64,000 bases of DNA from Rhodoferax sp. (GTDB lineage Bacteria; Pseudomonadota; Gammaproteobacteria; Burkholderiales; Burkholderiaceae_C). The stretch covers positions 248,001 through 312,000 of the forward strand of contig NZ_JAAFIX010000003.1 in the NCBI RefSeq assembly GCF_013297935.1, given 5' to 3'. A program made the position numbers and the translations under genes. The notes under the pieces are model-generated. The model was given only the letters and a program-made list of their open reading frames with translations. It was not told where the DNA came from and ran no database searches. Below are positions 57,463 to 64,000 of the stretch, in pieces (the stretch's first letter is position 1; the number at the start of each line of letters is the position of its first letter).

Positions 57463-58062
57463 TTACTTCGAGGGCGCGGAATCCGCCAACGGATTAGCGG
57501 ATACATCCAGTGCCAGCCAACCATCAGCGCCAAGGTCTTTCAGGGTTGCAATATTGCGAGCATAGATTTGCTCTGCCTCTGGGAATGCCTCCACCGCCTT
57601 ATCGATACTGGACTCACGCAACAAATGCAGCACCGGGTATGGGGCACGATTGGTGAAGTTGCTTATATCGTCGGCACTCACATCTGCAAACTGAAAGTCC
57701 GGATGAAAGCTTGCAATTTGGAGCTCGCCTGACAGTTTCAGTTTTCGCAAGCACTTCTCCGCGGCATACAGAAAGTCATTGAAGTCCACAAACTCAGACA
57801 AGGCCTCCGGCAGTATCAGCAGCGTGGTGTCACGGAGCTCGGGCGAGGTGGCTTGGAGGTCCAGCAGCTCTTTGTGCAAAATATCCAACACGTCAGCGCG
57901 CTCGGTGGCACGGCAGACCACATAGTGGATCTGATTTTTGACGTAGACCGCTTTCGCAAAAGGGCATAAGTTGAGGCCGATGACGGCGCGCTGCAGCCAT
58001 TGCCGCATGCGGGCAATCACGACCGCGTCTGTTTGCGCAGGGTGAGGATTCGCTTCAAACAT
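57463..58062 (-). CDS. DUF1415 family protein
   Basis: A 199-residue protein. The N-terminal WLQRAVIGLNLCPFAKAVY block with its single Cys-Pro, and the middle LPEALSEFVDFNDFLYAAEK and FHPDFQFADVSADDISNFTN regions, are characteristic of DUF1415, a family without a proven function. It overlaps dgt by 8 bp and is followed at 5 bp by the methyltransferase gene. Confidence 0.85.
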   Translation of the reverse strand: MFEANPHPAQTDAVVIARMRQWLQRAVIGLNLCPFAKAVYVKNQIHYVVCRATERADVLDILHKELLDLQATSPELRDTTLLILPEALSEFVDFNDFLYAAEKCLRKLKLSGELQIASFHPDFQFADVSADDISNFTNRAPYPVLHLLRESSIDKAVEAFPEAEQIYARNIATLKDLGADGWLALDVSANPLADSAPSK

Positions 58063-59227
58063 GAAACAAGGCCTTTCCAGTTAATCGGGCGTGTTCACGC
58101 ATGGCGAACCGGTCCGTCATACCCGCAACGTGGTCACACACTAGCCTCGGGAGAGGGCCATCGGGCGCACTGTCCTGGCCGTGGTGCATTTCGGAAGGAT
58201 CGTGGAGGTAGGCCGCAAAGAGATCGCTCACCACTTGTTTGGCCTTGTTCATGGTGTCCATCACTCTGGTGTGGCGATACAGTCGATCAAATAAAAATTT
58301 CTTGAGTTCACGTGTTTCGGCGCGCATCGCCGGGCTGAACAAGACCATCGCTTTAGCAGCACGGACATCCTCAACACTCACAGGCGCTGTGGTGGTGAGT
58401 TGGGCTTGGGTGGTGTGGAGCACGTCGTAAACCATGTCACTCAGCATCAGGCGATTCGTCTCGTACAACCATCGTCGTTGCTGCTTGGGCTGCGCAAGTG
58501 CCACATGCTGACCTGTCGCAAGGTTGGCATAGCGAGAAAAAAGCGGCACCTCCATCATTTGTTCCATCGAAAGCAAGCCGGAGCGGACACCGTCGTCGAT
58601 GTCGTGGCAGTTGTACGCAATTTCATCGGCTAAGTTGCAAAGTTGTGCCTCTAGGCTTGGTTGTCCGCCATGCAGAAACCTTCGGGCTACCCCTGCGGCA
58701 CTTGAAGGGAATTCCGCCTCAGACTGCTCGATGGCTTGTGCGTTTGTCCGGGAACAATGTTTCAAAATACCTTCGCGGGACTCGAAACACAGATTCAGTC
58801 CGTTGAATTGAGGGTAGCGCTCTTCTAAGTGATCAACCACCCTCAAGCTCTGCAAATTGTGTTCAAAGCCACCGAAGTCGGCCATGCATTCGTTCAGGGC
58901 ATCTTGACCCGCGTGCCCGAAAGGTGTGTGCCCGAGGTCATGGGCCAGTGCAATAGTTTCTACCAAATCCTCATTCAAACCCAGCGTGCGGGCCATGGAA
59001 CGGCCAAGTTGGGCCACCTCCAGTGAATGCGTAAGGCGGGTACGAAATAGGTCACCTTCGTGGTTGATGAACACTTGGGTTTTGTATACCAGTCGCCTGA
59101 AGGCAGTGGAGTGAACGATCCGATCGCGATCACGCTGAAACGGTGTGCGCGTGGGTGCAGCTTGCTCAGGAAAACGTCGCCCACGACTCTGAGTCGGGTC
59201 GCATGCATAGGATTTTGTTTGGCCCAT
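58055..59227 (-). CDS. dgt: Deoxyguanosinetriphosphate triphosphohydrolase-like HD protein
   Basis: A 390-residue HD-domain dNTPase that releases tripolyphosphate from dGTP and possibly other dNTPs. RTRLTHSLEVAQLGR carries the first His, ALAHDLGHTPFGHAGQDAL the HD pair and the following His, and NLADEIAYNCHDIDD the last Asp. It is the shorter dgt-2 form, not the 500-residue E. coli type. The location next to aroB is conserved in betaproteobacteria. Confidence 0.93.
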   Translation of the reverse strand: MGQTKSYACDPTQSRGRRFPEQAAPTRTPFQRDRDRIVHSTAFRRLVYKTQVFINHEGDLFRTRLTHSLEVAQLGRSMARTLGLNEDLVETIALAHDLGHTPFGHAGQDALNECMADFGGFEHNLQSLRVVDHLEERYPQFNGLNLCFESREGILKHCSRTNAQAIEQSEAEFPSSAAGVARRFLHGGQPSLEAQLCNLADEIAYNCHDIDDGVRSGLLSMEQMMEVPLFSRYANLATGQHVALAQPKQQRRWLYETNRLMLSDMVYDVLHTTQAQLTTTAPVSVEDVRAAKAMVLFSPAMRAETRELKKFLFDRLYRHTRVMDTMNKAKQVVSDLFAAYLHDPSEMHHGQDSAPDGPLPRLVCDHVAGMTDRFAMREHARLTGKALFHV

Positions 59228-59263
59228 ATCAGGAGCAACCTGCCCTCATATTTAAAGCGACTA

Positions 59264-59284
59264 TTGCTATATTTTTTATAGCAA
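59264..59284. repeat. Hairpin between dgt and aroB
   Basis: TTGCTATA and TATAGCAA form an 8-bp stem with a T5 loop. It resembles the GCTAT/ATAGC hairpin of the dispersed repeat but lacks the GGGCTAGAGG part. It could also stop aroB transcription. Confidence 0.4.
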
Positions 59285-59298
59285 CTTCATCCGAAAAG

Positions 59299-60396
59299 TT
59301 AACAACAGGCGTCAATAACCTCACGCACAATCGCATCAGACGCAGTGCGTAGAACAGCGCGCCCGGGTCCGTCTAAGAGCACAAAGCGAATCTCGCCAGC
59401 CTCCGACTTCTTGTCGTGCCGCATCAGGTCCAGATAACGCCCCGCGTTGTCAGCCGCATCAATGCGCGGTCCTTGGGTCGGCAAGCCTGCCGCGGCGATC
59501 AACATTTTCAGTCGTTGCACGTATGCGGCATCAATCAACCCTAAGCGCTCGGATAGGGTCGCAGCCATCACCATGCCGCAACCCACGGCTTCGCCGTGCA
59601 GCCACTCGCCGTATCCAAGCCCCGCCTCAATGGCATGGCCGAACGTGTGCCCAAAGTTGAGAATGGCTCTGAGTCCGGACTCTCGCTCATCCTGACCGAC
59701 TACCCAAGCCTTGATCTCACAACTACGCTTGACTGCATGGGCCAATGCCGCGCCATCAAGTCGGACCAACTTATGAATGTGAAGTTCAATCCAATCGAGG
59801 AACTCCATGTCCGCTATAGGTCCGTATTTAATGATTTCCGCCAACCCAGCGGCGACCTCCCTTTGAGGGAGTGTTGTTAGGGTACTAAGATCGCAAACCA
59901 CCATCTGAGGCTGATAGAACGCGCCCACCATGTTTTTGCCCAGTGGGTGATTGATTCCGGTTTTCCCCCCCACGGAAGAATCCACTTGGGATAACAAAGT
60001 TGTGGGCACCTGGACAAAGGGCACTCCGCGCATATAACTTGCAGCGGCGAACCCGGTCATGTCTCCCACGACACCCCCGCCCAAGGCAAACAAAGTCGTT
60101 TTGCGGTCTGCCGTGTGGGTCAACAACACATCGAAAATCAGATTCAGTGTTTCCCAATGCTTGTGCGATTCGCCATCCGGGAGCTCGATGAGCAGCACGC
60201 GCGAATACTTCGCCTGAAGTGCGGCTCTCAGCTTGTCCGCATACAAAGGAGCGACCGTGGTGTTGCTGACAATTAGCGCAGTGTGGCCGCCTGGGAGTGT
60301 GGCAAAAGTGTCCGCCCCGTCGATTAAGCCGCTGCCGATATGTATGGGATAGCTCCGCTCTTCGAGCGAAATGTTTACGGTGTGTAGCGGATGCAT
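59299..60396 (-). CDS. aroB: 3-dehydroquinate synthase
   Basis: Second step of the shikimate pathway, turning DAHP into 3-dehydroquinate with NAD and a divalent metal. It has 365 residues. [38 protein letters not shown] and [19 protein letters not shown] with the metal histidines are all present. GGG lies 9 nt before the ATG at 60396; a second ATG at 60402 is possible. The aroK-aroB pair follows pilQ, as in many proteobacteria. Confidence 0.96.
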   Translation of the reverse strand: MHPLHTVNISLEERSYPIHIGSGLIDGADTFATLPGGHTALIVSNTTVAPLYADKLRAALQAKYSRVLLIELPDGESHKHWETLNLIFDVLLTHTADRKTTLFALGGGVVGDMTGFAAASYMRGVPFVQVPTTLLSQVDSSVGGKTGINHPLGKNMVGAFYQPQMVVCDLSTLTTLPQREVAAGLAEIIKYGPIADMEFLDWIELHIHKLVRLDGAALAHAVKRSCEIKAWVVGQDERESGLRAILNFGHTFGHAIEAGLGYGEWLHGEAVGCGMVMAATLSERLGLIDAAYVQRLKMLIAAAGLPTQGPRIDAADNAGRYLDLMRHDKKSEAGEIRFVLLDGPGRAVLRTASDAIVREVIDACC

Positions 60397-60449
60397 AGTC
60401 ATAAGCCCGATAGTTTAGGGCCTACTTGCAAGGCTCGGCCCGCCAGAGT

Positions 60450-60977
60450 TCACTCGGTCGTTGGTAACGCACCGGCGAGTTCGAGCTGCATCACAATCAT
60501 GTTGACCAGTGTCGCAACCGAAGGTCGTCCCGTTTCGAGCACGAAGTGCGCAGTGTCGCGATAGAGTGGGTCTCTTACGGAGAAGAGTTCTCGCATGCGC
60601 GTCAGCGGATCCGCCACCTGCAATAAAGGGCGGCTGACATCATGTCGGAGACGCCTGAACAGCTCCTCTGGTGTTGACTTCAAGTAGACGACTTTTCCAC
60701 GACCGTGCAAGTGAACACGATTGTTCACTCGCAGCACAGCGCCACCACCGGTTGACAACACAGAGTCCGGGTTAAGGGAGAGTTCATCCAGGACCTCTTC
60801 CTCAATATCGCGAAATCGTTCTTCGCCTTCACGATCAAAAAACTCGCGGATCGAACACCCGATCCTGCTTTCAATCGCATGATCGGAGTCTACAAAGGGA
60901 AGGCGCAGGCGTCGCGCCAACTGACGCCCGACGGTAGTCTTCCCAGAGCCGGGAAGACCGACAAGACTGATGCTCAA
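60450..60977 (-). CDS. aroK: Shikimate kinase
   Basis: Phosphorylates shikimate at the 3-OH. It has 175 residues, with the P-loop GLPGSGKTTVG at the N-terminus, FVDSDHAIE for shikimate and DREGEERFRDIEEEVL, and LSTGGGAVL. The start is most likely the TTG at 60977 (MSISLVGLPG), which lies 22 bp after the pilQ stop; an in-frame TTG at 61025 would overlap pilQ by 26 bp and is not conserved. No ATG exists in frame. Confidence 0.94.
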   Translation of the reverse strand: MSISLVGLPGSGKTTVGRQLARRLRLPFVDSDHAIESRIGCSIREFFDREGEERFRDIEEEVLDELSLNPDSVLSTGGGAVLRVNNRVHLHGRGKVVYLKSTPEELFRRLRHDVSRPLLQVADPLTRMRELFSVRDPLYRDTAHFVLETGRPSVATLVNMIVMQLELAGALPTTE

Positions 60978-60999
60978 GTGCTCACTACCGCGGGAACCA

Positions 61000-63090
61000 T
61001 CAGCGACCCACAACTTTGTCGGCAATCACCTTTGGCGTGATGAAAACGAGCATTTCCCGCTTGGTGATTTCCTTAGCGCGATTTCTGAACAGCACACCAA
61101 GGCCAGGCAGATCGCCAAAGAATGGCACCTTAGTCTCAGTGTCGGTGGAGCTCTCTGTGAAGATGCCACCGATCACCACAGTGCCACCGTTCTCCACGAG
61201 AACCTGCGTTTGGACATGCTTCGTATCAATAGCAAAACCTGCAGGGGTAGACTGTCCCACCGTATCCTTTGTCACATCCAATGTCAGGATGATGTTGCCC
61301 TCAGGCGTGATTTGAGGCAGTACTTCTAATTTCAGATTTGCTTTTCGGAAGGCAATCGATGTTGCGCCGCTAGACGAAGCCACCTGGTAAGGCAACTCAG
61401 TTCCTTGCTCTATCAGTGCCTTGATTTGATCGGCTGTCACCACACGAGGGCTGGATACGACTTTACCTTTGCCTTCTGCCTCCAACGCAGAAATTTCAAG
61501 GTTCAAAAATCTATCCGCGCCGGCTCCGAAAATCGACACAGCGAACTGGCCGGGTGTATTGGATCCCAAGGCGCCAGAAGACGGCAGGTTCACGAAGTTG
61601 CCGGACGTGGTGGCAGCGGAACCCACTACATAGCTTGAACCGAGTGCCAACCCTGGTTTGTCGCCCGAGGCTGCTGCAGTTCCCCCTCCGCCCAGTTTGA
61701 CGCCCAGCGATTTTCCAAAGCTATCCGACGCTTCCACAATTCGAGCCTCAATCAAAACTTGGCGAACCGCAATATCGATCTTTGCAATAAGCTGTTGCAC
61801 CTGTTCCAGCTTGCTGGGGATGTCTGTTACAAAAAGTTGATTTGTCCGGTTCTCAAAAATCACGCTTCCACGGGAGCTGAGAATTCGACTGGCGGTAACT
61901 CCCTGGCCAGCTCCGGAGCTAGATGCAATCAATCCCGCCGCGATGTCAGATGCTTTGCCGTAGTTGATCTGGAAAGATTGCGTACGTAAAGGCTCGAGAT
62001 TTTGGACAGCAACTACCGTCTCCAAATCAAGCTTTTCTTTCGCTGCAATCTCATCTTTCGGTGCAACCCACAGCACATTCCCTGTTTTCCGCATGCCGAG
62101 GCCCTTGGCCTGCAGAATAATGTCCAAAGCTTGATCCCAAGGCACATCCTGCAAGCGCAGGGTAACGGATCCGGACACCGAGTCAGAAGTCACAATATTG
62201 AAGTTAGTGAAGTCTGCAATGACTTGGAGCAAGGACCGGACCTCGATATTCTGGAAATTCAAAGAGAGCTTTTGGCCGTTATAACCAACACCTTGGGTGA
62301 GCTTTTTGGGGTCAACTTTTGTTTCTTTGACCTCGACGACAAACTGCTCGTCGCTCTGGTAGGCACTGTGCTCCCATTGCCCTTGAGGCTCAATCACCAT
62401 GCGGACACGATCACCCGACTGCGTAGTAGTCACTGTTTTCACCGGCGTACCGAAGTCGGCGACATCCAGTTTCCGGCGCAAGCCCTCTGGCAGGCTGGCC
62501 TTCATGAACTCCACAACCAATCCCTGGCCTTGCTGACGGATATCCACGCCAACCTGGCTGTTAGGTAAGGTCACGACAATGCGGCCAGCCCCATCAGCAG
62601 CACGTCGGAAGTCAACATCCTTCAACGGTGCCGACACCCGGCTGGTGGTTTCTGCAAACGCATTCCCCGGCTTCGCGTTAGCAATCTCCGCAGCTCCCAA
62701 TGAGACCAACAGAGACTTACCTTGGATTTCCGCCTTGTATGCGGCGGCTTGTTTCAAGTTCAATACGACACGCGTACGCTCTCCGGCCTGCACCACACTC
62801 ACCGATTTCAAATTTCCTTGGTTAATCTCCACAGTCGACCGCCCCATGGCGTTGGCGACTCCCGGGAAATCCAGTGCAATCCTCGCAGGCGACTGAATTG
62901 CAAACCCGGTCGGAAGCGCGGTTAGCGTCTGTGACAAATCGATACGGACCACCTCATTCCCGCCCTGCATAGAACCTGACACGGCTTCGATTGCACCCTG
63001 AGCGTAGACGATCTGGCAGAGCAGCAGACTCGCACCCAGCACGATTTTTTTAAACATGCGCATTCCCATTAATTCGTTCCGATGTGTCAT
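61000..63090 (-). CDS. pilQ: Type IV pilus outer-membrane secretin
   Basis: Forms the multimeric gate for the pilus. It has 696 residues: signal peptide (IVLGASLLLCQIVYAQ), two AMIN domains (residues about 30-260, binding peptidoglycan), STN/secretin N domain with RLQDVPWDQALDIILQ, N-domain NQLFVTDIPSKLEQV, and the secretin core (KVVSSPRVVTADQIKALIEQ, VPFFGDLPGLGVLFRN). The ATG at 63090 overlaps pilP by 4 bp and has GAGAGGG upstream. The start several residues later is possible. Confidence 0.97.
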   Translation of the reverse strand: MTHRNELMGMRMFKKIVLGASLLLCQIVYAQGAIEAVSGSMQGGNEVVRIDLSQTLTALPTGFAIQSPARIALDFPGVANAMGRSTVEINQGNLKSVSVVQAGERTRVVLNLKQAAAYKAEIQGKSLLVSLGAAEIANAKPGNAFAETTSRVSAPLKDVDFRRAADGAGRIVVTLPNSQVGVDIRQQGQGLVVEFMKASLPEGLRRKLDVADFGTPVKTVTTTQSGDRVRMVIEPQGQWEHSAYQSDEQFVVEVKETKVDPKKLTQGVGYNGQKLSLNFQNIEVRSLLQVIADFTNFNIVTSDSVSGSVTLRLQDVPWDQALDIILQAKGLGMRKTGNVLWVAPKDEIAAKEKLDLETVVAVQNLEPLRTQSFQINYGKASDIAAGLIASSSGAGQGVTASRILSSRGSVIFENRTNQLFVTDIPSKLEQVQQLIAKIDIAVRQVLIEARIVEASDSFGKSLGVKLGGGGTAAASGDKPGLALGSSYVVGSAATTSGNFVNLPSSGALGSNTPGQFAVSIFGAGADRFLNLEISALEAEGKGKVVSSPRVVTADQIKALIEQGTELPYQVASSSGATSIAFRKANLKLEVLPQITPEGNIILTLDVTKDTVGQSTPAGFAIDTKHVQTQVLVENGGTVVIGGIFTESSTDTETKVPFFGDLPGLGVLFRNRAKEITKREMLVFITPKVIADKVVGR

Positions 63091-63629
63091 TTCGCCCTCT
63101 CTTGCAACTCTAAAGTTGCGGCCCGCTCGATCCATTCGCCGGCTGCATCTTGGACAATTTCGCGGAGGGTCACTTGGGTTTCGCTGATTTTGGTGACCTT
63201 CCCATAGTTCTGGCCCAGATAGTTACCGAGCTTGACTTGATAAAGAAGATTCTCGACCCTGACCAACGCAACTGGCTGCCCTGCCTTGGTCAAATTCCCC
63301 ACCATGGCCATCGTGTCCAGCGGGAATGATTCCAGCGCCTCCTTGCGCCGCGCCAATTCCGGGGCTACCAATGCACCATTGGTCACCGCCTGTGAGGATT
63401 CACGCTTCAAAGCTTGCGTCAATTTGAGACTACTGAAGGGCTCGATGGACGCAGAACTCGCATAGGACTCCGGCACAAACTGCTTTGGCGCTGGAATTGG
63501 CGCAACCCTGGGGCGGGTTTGGTTGCGCTCTTCAACGATCCAGCTCCGCAAATCACCTTCAGCGTTAGAACCGCACCCAGTCAGAAACACGATGAGCGAG
63601 CTTGACGCCAAAATAAAAGGCAGCTTCAT
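63087..63629 (-). CDS. pilP: Type IV pilus lipoprotein PilP
   Basis: A 180-residue inner-membrane lipoprotein that links PilNO to PilQ. Lipobox FLTGC at residue 19. Disordered Pro-rich part (RPRVAPIPAPKQFVPES), then a HR-type beta domain (YQVKLGNYLGQNYGKVTKIS). It overlaps both pilQ and pilO by 4 bp. Confidence 0.95.
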   Translation of the reverse strand: MKLPFILASSSLIVFLTGCGSNAEGDLRSWIVEERNQTRPRVAPIPAPKQFVPESYASSASIEPFSSLKLTQALKRESSQAVTNGALVAPELARRKEALESFPLDTMAMVGNLTKAGQPVALVRVENLLYQVKLGNYLGQNYGKVTKISETQVTLREIVQDAAGEWIERAATLELQERAK

Positions 63630-64000
63630 TTTTTCGCTCCCGTCGCGGCACGCTGGGCCTGCACTTCTTCAGGGTCCAGATACCGGAATGTCTTAGCGGT
63701 CGCGTCTAAGGTCAACATGGCATCCTGGCGCGGCATCAACGTCAAGTTATTCAACGTCACGATTCGCGATAGGTTGGCGATATCCGATGCGAAGCTACCG
63801 ATGTCATGGTACTTCCCTGTCACCTTGATGGTAATCGGGAGTTCGGCGTAGTACTCTTTGACCGCAATTTGCCCAGGGCGAAACAACTCGAATTGAAGGC
63901 TACGCCCCAGTCCAGCCTGGTTGATATCCGACAACAAAGCGTCCATCTCTGCCTTGCTCGGCAACTGCTTTTCCAACTGGGTTACGTACTGCTGGACTTG
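63626..64000 (-). CDS. pilO: Type IV pilus assembly protein PilO, 5' truncated
   Basis: The last 124 residues of PilO; the frame is open to the window edge, and the transmembrane N-terminus lies outside. The visible part is the coiled coil (QVQQYVTQLEKQLPSKAEMD) and the ferredoxin-like domain (ELPITIKVTGKYHDIGSFAS). With PilN and PilP it forms the alignment complex. The start seen at 63976 is an internal Leu codon, not a real start. Confidence 0.93.
   Translation of the reverse strand, partial: QVQQYVTQLEKQLPSKAEMDALLSDINQAGLGRSLQFELFRPGQIAVKEYYAELPITIKVTGKYHDIGSFASDIANLSRIVTLNNLTLMPRQDAMLTLDATAKTFRYLDPEEVQAQRAATGAKK

Overview
The window looks like chromosomal DNA of a betaproteobacterium of order Burkholderiales, most likely family Comamonadaceae (Rhodoferax, Curvibacter or a similar genus). 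The grounds are the high-GC coding style and several gene neighbourhoods typical of the group: pilBCD-coaE-zapD-yacG, argJ-secA, petABC-sspA-sspB, mla-his-tat, gltBD, and pilOPQ-aroK-aroB-dgt. This assignment comes from recognised gene families and gene order, not from a search.

Layout. 1-10.1 kb is the end of an exopolysaccharide locus: a truncated glycosyltransferase, a WecG/TagA-type transferase, a GDP-mannose Nudix hydrolase, UDP-glucose dehydrogenase, a phosphohexomutase, two PEP-CTERM proteins, an isolated type IV prepilin, and the dTDP-rhamnose operon rfbBDAC. 10.2-15.6 kb is pilB-pilC-pilD-coaE-zapD-yacG. 15.6-22.4 kb, mostly on the minus strand, is mutT, a DUF815 ATPase, argJ, secA and an M23 peptidase, with a divergent dciA-like gene. 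A tRNA-Thr follows, then sspB-sspA, the cytochrome bc1 operon petABC, mscL, pdxA, a Nif3 protein, a cysteine-cluster protein and a DegS/HtrA-like protease. 30.7-42.4 kb is a long minus-strand run: hisG-hisD, an inserted accessory segment, hisCBHAFI-hisE, a membrane protein, a HIT protein and tatABC. 42.4-47.9 kb is bolA, an ABC-2 exporter and the complete mla phospholipid transport operon, including mlaA. 48-54.3 kb is gltBD with a good candidate promoter and operator. A REP-associated transposase, an MBL-fold protein and a few poorly known genes follow, then dgt, aroB, aroK, pilQ, pilP and the start-truncated pilO at the window edge.

The main unexplained structure is a dispersed repeat of about 60 bp. 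I found eight copies with one fixed architecture: a GCTAT..ATAGC-like hairpin running into TAGCTGCTTGCG, then exactly 12 variable nucleotides, then GGGCTAGAGG. Some copies fill intergenic gaps, one supplies the mutT stop codon, and three lie inside the reading frames of rfbD, hisC and hisD. Five of the eight lie in 33.8-41.5 kb. Two inverted copies bracket an AT-richer membrane-protein gene inside the his cluster, beside a VapBC-type toxin-antitoxin pair. That insertion splits hisGD from hisCBHAFIE and puts a toxin-antitoxin promoter, with two tandem palindromic operators, upstream of the second half of the pathway. I see no CRISPR array, prophage or large defence island.
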